From the NCBI GenBank assembly GCA_946221765.1, contig CAMIMK010000027.1:1-17797 (forward strand): a stretch of DNA of 17,797 nt, read 5' to 3'. This DNA is from an uncultured Rhodovulum sp. (lineage in GTDB: Bacteria > Pseudomonadota > Alphaproteobacteria > Rhodobacterales > Rhodobacteraceae). Numbering within the stretch: the stretch's first letter is position 1; the number at the start of each line of letters is the position of its first letter. The position numbers were made by a program, and so were the translations under genes. Below the pieces are notes generated by a model. It had not been told where the DNA came from, made no database searches, and was given only the letters and a program-made list of their open reading frames with translations. Positions 6,518-14,900 of this stretch are shown here, piece after piece.

Positions 6518-8677
6518 GTGACGACGCTCATCTTCTTCGCGCCCCTCGTCGGCGCCCTGCTCTGCGGCTTCGGCCACAAGTTCTTCGGCGAGAAGGCCGC
6601 GACCTGGATCGCGACCGGCCTGCTGTTCTTCGCCTGCGCCCTGAGCTGGATCGTCTTCCTCTCCTTCGACGGCGAGCAGCGCACGGTGAACATCCTGCGC
6701 TGGGTGGTGTCGGGCACGCTGGAGAGCGAATGGGCCATCCGGGTGGACCGGCTGACGGTGACGATGCTGATCGTCGTGACCACGGTCTCGGCGCTCGTGC
6801 ATCTCTACAGCCTCGGCTACATGGCCCATGACGACAACTGGAAGCACGGCGAGAGCTACAAGCCGCGCTTCTTCGCCTATCTCTCCTTCTTCACCTTCGC
6901 GATGCTGACGCTGGTGACGGCCGACAACCTCCTCCAGATGTTCTTCGGCTGGGAGGGCGTGGGTGTCGCCTCCTACCTGCTGATCGGCTTCTATTATCGC
7001 AAGGCGAGCGCGAACAACGCGGCGATGAAGGCCTTCATCGTCAACCGCGTGGGCGACTTCGGCTTCCTGCTCGGGATCTTCACCCTCTACATGCTCGTCG
7101 ACTCGATCCGCTTCGACGACATCTTCCGGGCGGCCCCGACGCTGGCCGCGACCAATGTCGGCTTTCTCTGGCGCGAGTGGAACGCGGCCGAGCTGGCCGC
7201 GGTGCTGCTCTTCATCGGCGCAATGGGCAAGTCGGCGCAGCTCTTCCTGCACACCTGGCTGCCGGATGCGATGGAGGGCCCGACGCCCGTCTCGGCCCTC
7301 ATCCACGCCGCCACCATGGTGACGGCGGGCGTCTTCCTCGTCTGCCGGATGTCGCCGGTGATCGAGTTCGCGCCCCACGCCAAGACCTTCATCGTCGTCA
7401 TCGGCGCCTCGACCGCCTTCTTCGCGGCGACCTGCGGCCTCGTGCAGAACGACATCAAGCGGGTGATCGCCTATTCGACCTGCTCGCAGCTCGGCTACAT
7501 GTTCGTGGCGGCGGGCGTGGGCGTCTATTCCGCGGCGATGTTCCACCTCTTCACCCATGCCTTCTTCAAGGCGATGCTGTTCCTCGGCGCCGGCTCGGTC
7601 ATCCATGCGATGCACCACGAGCAGGACATGCGGAACTACGGGGGCTTGAGGAAGAAGATCCCGCTCACCTTCGCGGCGATGATGATCGGCACGCTCGCCA
7701 TCACCGGCGTCGGCATTCCGCTCACCTCGATCGGCTTCGCGGGCTTCCTCTCGAAGGACGCAATCATCGAGAGCGCCCATGCCGGGGGCACCGGGGCGGC
7801 GACCTATGCCTTCTGGATGCTGGTCATCTCGGCGCTGATGACCTCCTTCTATTCCTGGCGGCTGATCTTCCTCACCTTCTACGGCACGCCCCGCGGCGAC
7901 CATCACGCGCATGACCACGCGCATGAGAGCCCGAAGGTCATGACGGTGCCGCTCGGGGTGCTGGCCATCGGCGCCGTCCTGGCGGGCATGCTCTGGTACA
8001 AGCCCTTCTTCGGCGATCACGAGCGGGTGGTGGCCTTCTTCGGCCTGCCGCATCACGCCGAGGCGTCCGAGGGGGGCGAGCACGCCGCCGCCCCCGGGGC
8101 CGAGCACGCCGCCCCGGCCGGGGAGCACGCCGCTCCGGCCGTGGAACATGCGGCCCCCGCCACCGAGCCTGCGGTCGCCGAAGGTGCCGCGCCCGCCGGG
8201 GACGCCCATGCGGCGGCACCGGGCTGGGAGCAGGGCGCGATCTTCATGGCGCCCACCAACACCGTCCTGAACGACGCGCACCATTCCCCGGCCTGGGTGA
8301 AGATGTCGCCGTTCTTCGCGATGCTGATCGGCCTCGGGCTGGCCTACTGGTTCTACATTCTCGACCCGACGCGGCCGAAGGCGCTGGCGGCCAGCCAGCC
8401 GGTCCTCTACCGCTTCCTGCTCAACAAGTGGTACTTCGACGAGATCTACGACCTCGTCTTCGTCCGCCCGGCGCGCTGGCTCGGGGTCTTCCTGTGGAAG
8501 CAGGGGGACGGCAAGACCATCGACGGTTTCATCAACGGCGTGGCCCTGGGCTTCGTGCCCTTCGTGACCCGCCTCGCGGGTCGGGCGCAGTCCGGCTACC
8601 TTTTCCATTACGCCTTCGCCATGGTGCTCGGGATCCTGGTCCTGACGCTGTGGCTCGGGATCAGCGGCGGGCACTGA
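6518..8677 (+). CDS. nuoL: NuoL, antiporter-like proton-pumping subunit of complex I (ND5 homologue)
   Basis: This 719-residue polytopic protein is the distal proton-pumping subunit. Key residues are E146 (GWEGVGVASYLLIGF), K238 (GAMGKSAQLFLHTWLPDAME) and the PTPVSALIHAATMV segment at 255-268. The start is GTG, 3 nt after the nuoK stop, with AAGGG at 6506-6510. It is longer than E. coli NuoL (about 613 residues), partly because of two loop insertions: a His-rich stretch, DHHAHDHAHE, at residues 461-470, and an Ala/Pro/Glu/His repeat at about 516-565. The C-terminal part (LLNKWYFDEIYDLVFVRPA and following) corresponds to the lateral helix region, and a final hydrophobic helix ends the protein. 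The stop codon overlaps the nuoM start. Confidence 0.98.
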   Translation: MTTLIFFAPLVGALLCGFGHKFFGEKAATWIATGLLFFACALSWIVFLSFDGEQRTVNILRWVVSGTLESEWAIRVDRLTVTMLIVVTTVSALVHLYSLGYMAHDDNWKHGESYKPRFFAYLSFFTFAMLTLVTADNLLQMFFGWEGVGVASYLLIGFYYRKASANNAAMKAFIVNRVGDFGFLLGIFTLYMLVDSIRFDDIFRAAPTLAATNVGFLWREWNAAELAAVLLFIGAMGKSAQLFLHTWLPDAMEGPTPVSALIHAATMVTAGVFLVCRMSPVIEFAPHAKTFIVVIGASTAFFAATCGLVQNDIKRVIAYSTCSQLGYMFVAAGVGVYSAAMFHLFTHAFFKAMLFLGAGSVIHAMHHEQDMRNYGGLRKKIPLTFAAMMIGTLAITGVGIPLTSIGFAGFLSKDAIIESAHAGGTGAATYAFWMLVISALMTSFYSWRLIFLTFYGTPRGDHHAHDHAHESPKVMTVPLGVLAIGAVLAGMLWYKPFFGDHERVVAFFGLPHHAEASEGGEHAAAPGAEHAAPAGEHAAPAVEHAAPATEPAVAEGAAPAGDAHAAAPGWEQGAIFMAPTNTVLNDAHHSPAWVKMSPFFAMLIGLGLAYWFYILDPTRPKALAASQPVLYRFLLNKWYFDEIYDLVFVRPARWLGVFLWKQGDGKTIDGFINGVALGFVPFVTRLAGRAQSGYLFHYAFAMVLGILVLTLWLGISGGH
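7898..7927 (+). other. His-rich loop of NuoL
   Basis: These codons encode DHHAHDHAHE (residues 461-470), with five histidines in ten residues, in a loop after the LIFLTFYGTPRG helix end. Similar His-rich segments occur, from memory, in other alphaproteobacterial NuoL proteins. Metal or proton binding is possible but unproven. Confidence 0.7.
8078..8164 (+). repeat. Tandem EHAAPAx heptapeptide repeat inside nuoL
   Basis: Four consecutive units follow each other: EHAAAPGA (8078-8101), EHAAPAG (8102-8122), EHAAPAV (8123-8143) and EHAAPAT (8144-8164). A degenerate tail EPAVAEGAAPAGDAHAAAPG extends to about 8221. The first three units share most codons (GAG CAC GCC ...), while the fourth uses GAA CAT GCG; this suggests duplication by slippage followed by drift. 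The repeat lies in a loop between HHAEASEGG and GAIFMAP, so it should be a flexible, disordered linker. Confidence 0.9.
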
Positions 8678-10215
8678 TGATGAACAGCCTCCTCTCGATC
8701 ATCACCTTCCTGCCGCTGATCGGCGCGGTCGTGCTGCTCCTGTTCCTGCGGGGCGACGATCCGGCGGCGCAGAAGAATGCAAAGCTGCTCGCGCTCTTCA
8801 CCACCTCGGCCGCCTTCCTCCTGTCGCTCTTCGTGCTGGCGGGCTTCGATCCGGCCAATACCGGCTTCCAGTTCGTCGAGGAGCGGTCCTGGCTCGGCGG
8901 CCTCACCTACAAGATGGGCGTCGACGGCATCTCGGTGCTGTTCGTCATGCTCATCACCTTCATCATGCCGCTGACCATCGCCGCATCCTGGGCGGTGGAG
9001 ACGCGGGTGAAGGAATACATGATCGCCTTCCTCGTGCTGGAAACCTTCATGCTCGGGGTGTTCTGCGCGCTGGACCTGGTGCTCTTCTATGTCTTCTTCG
9101 AAGGCAGCCTGATCCCGATGTTCCTGATCATCGGCATCTGGGGCGGCAAGGACCGGATCTACGCCAGCTTCAAGTTCTTCCTCTACACCTTCCTCGGCTC
9201 GGTGCTGATGCTCGTCGCCATGATCGCGATGTACATGGACGCCGGCACCACCGACATCCCGACGCTGCTGACGCACCAGTTCAGCTCGACCCCGCTCAAC
9301 GTGCTCGGCTTCACCATCACCGGCGGCGCGCAGACGCTGATGTTCCTCGCCTTCTTCGCGAGCTTCGCGGTGAAGATGCCGATGTGGCCGGTGCACACCT
9401 GGCTGCCGGACGCGCATGTGCAGGCGCCGACGGCCGGCTCGGTCATCCTCGCCGCGATCCTCCTCAAGATGGGCGGCTACGGCTTCCTGCGCTTCAGCCT
9501 GCCGATGTTCCCGGTCGCCTCGGAACTCCTGGCGAATTTCGTCTTCACCCTCTCGGTCATCGCCATCATCTACACGAGCCTCGTCGCGATGATGCAGGAG
9601 GACATGAAGAAGCTCATCGCCTATTCCTCGGTCGCCCACATGGGCTTCGTCACCATGGGAATCTTCGCGCTGAACCGGCAGGGCGTCGATGGCGCGATGT
9701 TCCAGATGATCAGCCACGGCTTCGTCTCGGGCGCGCTCTTTCTCATCGTCGGCGTGATCTACGACCGGATGCACACGCGCGAGATCGCCGCCTATGGCGG
9801 GCTCGTCATCCGCATGCCGGTCTTCGCGATGATCTTCATGCTGTTCACCATGGGCAATGTCGGCCTGCCCGGCACCTCCGGCTTCGTCGGCGAGTTCCTG
9901 AGCCTCGCCGGGGTCTACCAGGCCAACAGCTGGGTCGCCTTCATGGCGGCGACCGGCGTGATCTTCTCGGCCTGCTATGCGCTGTGGCTCTACCGCCGGG
10001 TCGTCTTCGGGGACCTGATCAAGGAGAGCCTGAAGTCGATCAAGGACATGGACCGGCGCGAGAAGCTCATCTTCTCGCCGCTCGTCATCGCCACGATCGT
10101 GCTCGGCGTCTATCCCGCCCTGGTCCTTGACCTGATCGGGCCCTCGGTGCAGGCCCTCGTGGACCATACCCAGACCGCCCAGGCGGCCGCCGCGACCCTC
10201 GTCGCCCAGAACTGA
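8677..10215 (+). CDS. nuoM: NuoM, antiporter-like proton-pumping subunit of complex I (ND4 homologue)
   Basis: This 512-residue polytopic protein belongs to the Mrp-antiporter-like family, like NuoL and NuoN. Proton-channel residues visible are E142 (FFEGSLIPMFLIIG), K233 (SFAVKMPMWPVHTWLPDAH) and the following APTAGSVILAAILLKMGGYG. The length matches alphaproteobacterial NuoM. The sequence TGATGATG at 8675-8682 offers two adjacent ATGs. I give 8677, which overlaps the nuoL stop by 1 nt; 8680 would remove only one methionine. The gap to nuoN is 12 nt. Confidence 0.98.
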   Translation: MMNSLLSIITFLPLIGAVVLLLFLRGDDPAAQKNAKLLALFTTSAAFLLSLFVLAGFDPANTGFQFVEERSWLGGLTYKMGVDGISVLFVMLITFIMPLTIAASWAVETRVKEYMIAFLVLETFMLGVFCALDLVLFYVFFEGSLIPMFLIIGIWGGKDRIYASFKFFLYTFLGSVLMLVAMIAMYMDAGTTDIPTLLTHQFSSTPLNVLGFTITGGAQTLMFLAFFASFAVKMPMWPVHTWLPDAHVQAPTAGSVILAAILLKMGGYGFLRFSLPMFPVASELLANFVFTLSVIAIIYTSLVAMMQEDMKKLIAYSSVAHMGFVTMGIFALNRQGVDGAMFQMISHGFVSGALFLIVGVIYDRMHTREIAAYGGLVIRMPVFAMIFMLFTMGNVGLPGTSGFVGEFLSLAGVYQANSWVAFMAATGVIFSACYALWLYRRVVFGDLIKESLKSIKDMDRREKLIFSPLVIATIVLGVYPALVLDLIGPSVQALVDHTQTAQAAAATLVAQN

Positions 10216-10227
10216 GGCCCCCGCGCA

Positions 10228-11670
10228 ATGCTGTCTCAAGACCTGTCCGTGATCGCTCCCGAGATGCTGCTGGCGGCTGCCGCGCTGGCGGGGCTGATGT
10301 GGGGAGCCTTCGGCTCGACCCGCCGCGACCCGAGCGGCGTGATCCTGTGGGCGACGGTGGCGATCCTCGTCCTCACCGGTCTCTGGGTGGGGTTCGAGCC
10401 CGAGGGAACGCGCACGGCCTTCGCCGGCAGCTTCGTCTCGGACGGCTTCGCGCGCTTCTCGAAGGTGCTGATCCTCTTCGGCTCGGCGGCCACCCTCGCG
10501 CTCAGCCATGACTACCTGCGCCGCAACGACCTGCTGAAGTTCGAGTTCCCGGTCCTGATCCTGCTCGCCTCGGTGGGGATGATGACCATGGTCTCGGCCA
10601 GCGACCTCATCGTGCTCTACATGGGGCTGGAGCTGCAGTCCCTCGCCCTCTATGTCGTCGCCGCCTTCCGCCGCGACAGCGTGCGCTCGACCGAGGCGGG
10701 GCTGAAGTATTTCGTCCTCGGCGCGCTGTCCTCGGGCCTCCTGCTCTATGGCGCGAGCCTCACCTACGGCTATGCGGGCACGACCGACTTCGCCGGCATC
10801 GCCAGCGTGACCGCGGGCGAGCATCTCGGCCTCGGGCTGGTCTTCGGCCTCGTCTTCCTCGCCGCCGGCCTTGCCTTCAAGGTGTCGGCCGCGCCGTTCC
10901 ACATGTGGACGCCGGATGTCTACGAGGGCTCGCCGACGCCGGTCACGGCCTTCTTCGCCACGGCGCCCAAGGTCGCCGCCGCCGCCCTCTTCGCCCGGGT
11001 CCTCTACGACGGCTTCGGCGGGGCGGTGCAGCAGTGGCAGCAGATCCTCGTCTTCCTTTCCGTCGCCTCGATGTTCCTCGGCGCTGTCGCCGCGATCGGC
11101 CAGCAGAACATCAAGCGGCTGATGGCCTATTCCTCGATCAGCCACATGGGCTTCGCGCTGATGGGGCTCGCCGCCGGCACCGAACAGGGGGCGCAGGCGC
11201 TGCTCATCTATCTCGCGATCTATGTCGCGATGAACATCGGGGTCTTCGCCTTCATCCTCAACATGGAGCGGGACGGCCAGCCGGTGACGGACATCGCCGC
11301 CCTCGGCCTCTATTCCAAGGCGGAGCCGGCCCGGGCCGCGGCGCTTGCCGTGCTCATGTTCAGCCTCGCCGGCGTTCCGCCGCTCGTCGGTTTCTTCGGG
11401 AAGTTCTACGTGCTGGTGGCCGCGGTCCAGGCCGGGCTGGTCTGGCTGGCCGTCGCCGGCGTGATCGCGAGTGTCATCGGCGCCTATTACTACCTGCGCA
11501 TCATCTACCTCATGTATTTCGGCGCGCCGGTCGAGCCGCTGACCGGGCGGATGCCCCGGCTGCACATGCTGATGCTCGGGGCCTCGGCCGTGGCGATGGT
11601 CGTGGGGATCGTGAATCTCTTCGGAGTGGAGACGCTGGCCGCTTCCGCCGCGGCAACGCTTGTCCAATAG
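10228..11670 (+). CDS. nuoN: NuoN, antiporter-like proton-pumping subunit of complex I (ND2 homologue)
   Basis: This 480-residue protein is the third antiporter-like subunit and contacts NuoK and NuoM. Visible functional residues are E135 (YMGLELQSLALYVV), K218 (GLAFKVSAAPFHMW) and K248 in ATAPKVA, with the family block MWTPDVYEGSPTPVTAFFAT between them. The length is typical of bacterial NuoN. The ATG at 10228 is 12 nt after the nuoM stop and the Shine-Dalgarno is weak (CTGAGG is the only candidate), so re-initiation after nuoM is plausible. The last 11 nt overlap the proposed birA TTG start. Confidence 0.98.
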   Translation: MLSQDLSVIAPEMLLAAAALAGLMWGAFGSTRRDPSGVILWATVAILVLTGLWVGFEPEGTRTAFAGSFVSDGFARFSKVLILFGSAATLALSHDYLRRNDLLKFEFPVLILLASVGMMTMVSASDLIVLYMGLELQSLALYVVAAFRRDSVRSTEAGLKYFVLGALSSGLLLYGASLTYGYAGTTDFAGIASVTAGEHLGLGLVFGLVFLAAGLAFKVSAAPFHMWTPDVYEGSPTPVTAFFATAPKVAAAALFARVLYDGFGGAVQQWQQILVFLSVASMFLGAVAAIGQQNIKRLMAYSSISHMGFALMGLAAGTEQGAQALLIYLAIYVAMNIGVFAFILNMERDGQPVTDIAALGLYSKAEPARAAALAVLMFSLAGVPPLVGFFGKFYVLVAAVQAGLVWLAVAGVIASVIGAYYYLRIIYLMYFGAPVEPLTGRMPRLHMLMLGASAVAMVVGIVNLFGVETLAASAAATLVQ

Positions 11671-12451
11671 CCCCTCCGGTCGGCCGTGGCCCGATGGCGT
11701 CGGGCGCACGGATCTCGACGAGATCGACAGCACCAATGCGGAGGCGCTGCGCCGGGCCGCAGCCGGCGAGCGTGGTCCGCTCTGGATCCTGGCCCGGCGG
11801 CAGACGGCGGCGCGGGGCCGTCGCGGGCGGGCCTGGGCCACGCCGCCCGGCAATCTTGCCGCGAGCCTGCTGCTGACGCTCGACGGCGATCCGGCCGGGA
11901 TGGCGCAGCATTCCTTCGCGGCAGCCCTGGGCCTCGCCGAGGCGCTCGACGCGATCACCGGGCAGCCGGAGTTCTTCCGCCTGAAATGGCCGAACGATGT
12001 CCTCCTGTCCGGGGCCAAGCTGGCGGGGATCCTCCTCGAGGCACAGGGGCCTGCGCTGGTGATCGGCTTCGGGGTGAATCTCGCCGCGGTTCCGCCGGCC
12101 GCCGCCCTCGAGACGGGCGCGGTGCGGCCGGTCGCCCTCGCCACGGCGACCGGGGTCGCGGTGGCGCCGGACGCCTTCCTGACGGAGCTTGCCCCGGCCG
12201 TGGCGGACTGGGTGGCCCGGCTCAGGATCGAGGGCTTTGCGCCGGTCCGCGCCGCCTGGCTCGCCCGGGCCCGCGGGATCGGGCAGCCGGTCGTCGCCCG
12301 GCTGCCCGGGCGCGTGGTGACCGGCACCTTCGAGACGATCGACGCGACGGGGGCGATCGTGCTGGCGACCCCGGCCGGGCCGGTCGTGCTGCCGGCGGCC
12401 GACGTGCATTTCAGCGATGAAGATCGGGGGGCGGATGCTCCTCGCGGTTGA
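11660..12451 (+). CDS. birA: Biotin--[acetyl-CoA-carboxylase] ligase, monofunctional BirA type
   Basis: This 263-residue enzyme attaches biotin to carboxylase carrier domains through biotinyl-AMP. Motifs in order are DSTN at residues 23-26, QTAARGRRGRAW at 48-59 (the biotinyl-AMP loop, GRGRRGR in other proteins), KWPNDV at 109-114, the catalytic-site lysine in KLAGILLE (K120), and GFGVNL at 136-141. A C-terminal SH3-like domain follows (RVVTGTFETIDATGAIVLAT). There is no N-terminal helix-turn-helix, so it should not be a repressor like E. coli BirA. No in-frame ATG precedes DSTN. The TTG at 11660 gives a sensible N-terminus but overlaps nuoN by 11 nt and has no clear Shine-Dalgarno, so the start is uncertain. 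The end overlaps coaX. Confidence 0.93.
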   Translation: MSNSPSGRPWPDGVGRTDLDEIDSTNAEALRRAAAGERGPLWILARRQTAARGRRGRAWATPPGNLAASLLLTLDGDPAGMAQHSFAAALGLAEALDAITGQPEFFRLKWPNDVLLSGAKLAGILLEAQGPALVIGFGVNLAAVPPAAALETGAVRPVALATATGVAVAPDAFLTELAPAVADWVARLRIEGFAPVRAAWLARARGIGQPVVARLPGRVVTGTFETIDATGAIVLATPAGPVVLPAADVHFSDEDRGADAPRG

Positions 12452-13202
12452 TGTCGGCAACACCAATACCGTCTTCGCGCTGCATGACGGCAGCGCGGTG
12501 ATCGCCGAGTGGCGCTGCGCGACCGAGCGGCAGCGCACCGCGGACGAATACTGGGTGTGGCTGTCGCAGCTCTTCGAGCATGCCGGCCTGGTCCCGGATG
12601 TCCGCTCGGTGGTGATCTCCTCGGTGGTGCCGCAGGTGGTCTTCAACCTCCGTGTCCTCTCGGATCGCTATTTCAACACGCGGCCGCTCGTGGTGGGCAA
12701 GCCCGAGGTGAAGCTCGGCGTGCCGGTCCGGGTCGATCCGACCGCCATCGTCGGGGCCGACCGGCTGGTGAACACCGTCGGCGCCTATGACCGCTACGGG
12801 CCGAACCTGATCGTGGTCGATTTCGGCACTGCCACCACCTTCGACGTGGTCGGGCATGACGGCGCCTATGAGGGCGGCGTCATCGCCCCGGGCGTCAACC
12901 TGTCGCTGAAGGCCCTGCACGACGCGGCGGCGGCGCTGCCGTTCATCGACGTGACCAGGCCCGACCATGCGGTGGGGACGAACACCGTCGCCTGCATGCA
13001 GTCGGGCATCTACTGGGGCTATGTGGGGCTCATCGAGGGTCTCTGCGCCCGGATCCGCGCCGAGCGCGGGCGGGCGATGACCGTCATCGGAACTGGGGGG
13101 CTGTCCACCCTCTTCGCGCAAGGGACAGACGTACTGGAACAGGTCGATACTTCGCTCACCATCCACGGGCTGGTGCTCATCGACCGTCTGAACAGGGAGT
13201 GA
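12435..13202 (+). CDS. coaX: Type III pantothenate kinase
   Basis: This 255-residue enzyme phosphorylates pantothenate in the first step of coenzyme A synthesis. The ASKHA-fold phosphate-binding motif DVGNTNT is at residues 6-12, the pantothenate-site GADR at 107-110 (D109 is the expected catalytic base), and the second phosphate motif DFGTATTFD at 129-137, followed by GGVIAPGVNLS. I chose ATG 12435 because it gives the usual MLLAVDVGNT start and has a G-run (12426-12431) upstream; ATG 12417 would add six residues and has no Shine-Dalgarno. The gene overlaps the birA end by 17 nt and lies 10 nt before rnj, so all three are probably one transcript. Confidence 0.95.
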   Translation: MLLAVDVGNTNTVFALHDGSAVIAEWRCATERQRTADEYWVWLSQLFEHAGLVPDVRSVVISSVVPQVVFNLRVLSDRYFNTRPLVVGKPEVKLGVPVRVDPTAIVGADRLVNTVGAYDRYGPNLIVVDFGTATTFDVVGHDGAYEGGVIAPGVNLSLKALHDAAAALPFIDVTRPDHAVGTNTVACMQSGIYWGYVGLIEGLCARIRAERGRAMTVIGTGGLSTLFAQGTDVLEQVDTSLTIHGLVLIDRLNRE

Positions 13203-13212
13203 CGGAAGGAAG

Positions 13213-14883
13213 ATGGCGGGCAACGATCGGCTGATCTACCTCGCGCTGGGCGGCGCGGGCGAGATCGGCATGAACATGTATCTCTATGGCTATGGCCCCA
13301 AGGACCGCGAGCGGTTCATTCTCGTCGACATGGGGGTGACCTTCCCGGACATGGAGAGCTCCCCGGGCGTCGAGCTGATCATGGCCGATCCGGCGTGGAT
13401 CCAGGCGCGGGCCGACCGGCTGGAGGGGATCTTCATCACCCATGCCCACGAGGACCATGTCGGCGCCCTCGGGCTGCTCTGGCCGCGGCTGAAGGTGCCG
13501 GTCCATGCCCGGCGGTTCACCGCGGCGATCGCCAAGTCGAAGATGGACCGGGCGGGGCAGGACACCACGGCGGTGCGCCAGGCCGCGCCCTTCCCGCACA
13601 TGGTCGAGGCGGGGCCGTTCCGCGTCGGCTTCCTGCCGGTCTCGCATTCGATCCCGGAAAGCTCGTCGCTCGTCATCGACAGCCCGGCCGGACGCATCCT
13701 CCATACCGCCGACTTCAAGATCGACCCGACGCCGGTCGTGGGCGATCCCTTCGACCCGGTGGCCTTCCGCGCGGTGGGCGACAGCGGCGTCAAGGTGATG
13801 ACCTGCGATTCCACCAATGTCTTCAGCACCCACCCCGGCCGTTCGGAGGCCTCCCTGGCCGGGCCGATCCGGGCGCTGATGGCCGATGCCGAGGGCATGG
13901 TGGTGGCGACGACCTTCGCCTCCAACGTCGCCCGGCTGAAGACGCTGGCGGAAGCCGGCAAGGCCGCGGGCCGCGAGGTCGTGGTGCTGGGCCGGGCGAT
14001 GAACACCATGCTCTCGACCGCCCATGCCTCCGAGGTCCTCGACAGCTTCCCGCCGACGATCGACGTGCTCGACGCCGACAGCGTGCCGCGTGGCCGCCTG
14101 CTCGTGCTCGCCACCGGCAGCCAGGGCGAGCGGAGGGCGGCCAGCGCCCAGCTGGCGCAGGGCCGCTACATGGGGCTCGAGCTCCGGGCGGGCGACACCT
14201 TCCTCTTCTCGTCGAAGACCATCCCCGGCAACGAGGTGGCGGTCGGGCGGATCATGAACCAGCTGAGCGCCAAGGGCGTGCGGATCGTCGATGACAGCGC
14301 CGGGCTCTACCACGTCTCGGGCCATCCCAACCGCCCGGACCTCGAGACGATGCATGACCTCGTCCGACCGCGCGCCATCGTGCCGATGCATGGCGAGCAC
14401 CGCCATCTGACGGCCCATGCCGAACTGGCCGCCGCGCGGGGCTATGCGGCCGCGGTCGCGCCGAACGGCACCATGCTCGACCTGACCGGCGAGGTGCCGG
14501 TCGTGGTGGAGCATATCGAGACCGGCCGGGTCTATCAGGACGGGACGCGCATGATCGGTGCGCTCGACGGCATCGTCCGGAGCCGGATCCGCATGGCGAT
14601 CCGCGGCCATGTGGCGGTCAGCATCATCATCGACGAGGATGGCCGCCCGCTCGACGGGGCCTTCGTCCGCGCCACCGGCCTGCCGGACAACCCGAAGCTC
14701 CGCGACGGCCTCGAAGGCGCACTGGAGCGCGAGATCGGCGCGGCCGTCACCCGGGCCAAGCGCGCCGACATCGACGACGACGACGCGCTGGAGGAACTGG
14801 TGCAGCGCGTCTGCAGCCGGGTCTGCAACGACGCGATCGGCAAGAAACCGGTCTGCACGGTGCTGATCAGCCGGCTGGAATAG
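13213..14883 (+). CDS. rnj: Ribonuclease J (metallo-beta-lactamase/beta-CASP family)
   Basis: This 556-residue enzyme is an RNA endonuclease and 5'-3' exonuclease involved in mRNA and rRNA processing. The zinc-site motif HAHEDH is at residues 77-82, with further metal ligands expected at H145 (PVSHSIPES) and D167 (HTADFKID). The beta-CASP region follows (CDSTNVFSTHPGRSE at 198-212, GRAMNTM, ATGSQGE), with VSGHPNRPDL at 368-377 and PMHGEHRHL at 391-399. A C-terminal domain of about 150 residues completes the usual length. The Shine-Dalgarno GGAAGGA (13204-13210) directly precedes ATG 13213. Placement after birA and coaX is, from memory, a common alphaproteobacterial arrangement. Confidence 0.96.
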   Translation: MAGNDRLIYLALGGAGEIGMNMYLYGYGPKDRERFILVDMGVTFPDMESSPGVELIMADPAWIQARADRLEGIFITHAHEDHVGALGLLWPRLKVPVHARRFTAAIAKSKMDRAGQDTTAVRQAAPFPHMVEAGPFRVGFLPVSHSIPESSSLVIDSPAGRILHTADFKIDPTPVVGDPFDPVAFRAVGDSGVKVMTCDSTNVFSTHPGRSEASLAGPIRALMADAEGMVVATTFASNVARLKTLAEAGKAAGREVVVLGRAMNTMLSTAHASEVLDSFPPTIDVLDADSVPRGRLLVLATGSQGERRAASAQLAQGRYMGLELRAGDTFLFSSKTIPGNEVAVGRIMNQLSAKGVRIVDDSAGLYHVSGHPNRPDLETMHDLVRPRAIVPMHGEHRHLTAHAELAAARGYAAAVAPNGTMLDLTGEVPVVVEHIETGRVYQDGTRMIGALDGIVRSRIRMAIRGHVAVSIIIDEDGRPLDGAFVRATGLPDNPKLRDGLEGALEREIGAAVTRAKRADIDDDDALEELVQRVCSRVCNDAIGKKPVCTVLISRLE

Positions 14884-14893
14884 GGGCAGCCGG
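14871..14893. terminator. Hairpin over the rnj stop codon at the convergent junction (candidate terminator)
   Basis: A perfect 7-bp stem is formed by CCGGCTG (14871-14877) and CAGCCGG (14887-14893), with a 9-nt loop containing the rnj TAG. It sits between rnj and the convergent flavin reductase gene, whose stop is at 14901-14903. No T-run follows on either strand, so its efficiency as an intrinsic terminator is doubtful. Confidence 0.35.
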
Positions 14894-14900
14894 GGTGGCG

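Noticed and set aside
8608..12327. A very long minus-strand open frame (1239 codons) opposite nuoM-nuoN-birA
   Set aside because: Its translation is rich in His, Asp, Glu and Arg with no domain motifs. It lies antisense to well-identified genes and is explained by the G/C third-position bias of the plus-strand genes. The same holds for the long minus frames at 1812-3869, 6104-8674 and 13177-14610.
12417..12434. Upstream ATG for coaX adding six residues
   Set aside because: There is no Shine-Dalgarno before it, and the family normally begins at the MLLAVDVGNT methionine (12435), which has a G-run upstream. It cannot be fully excluded.
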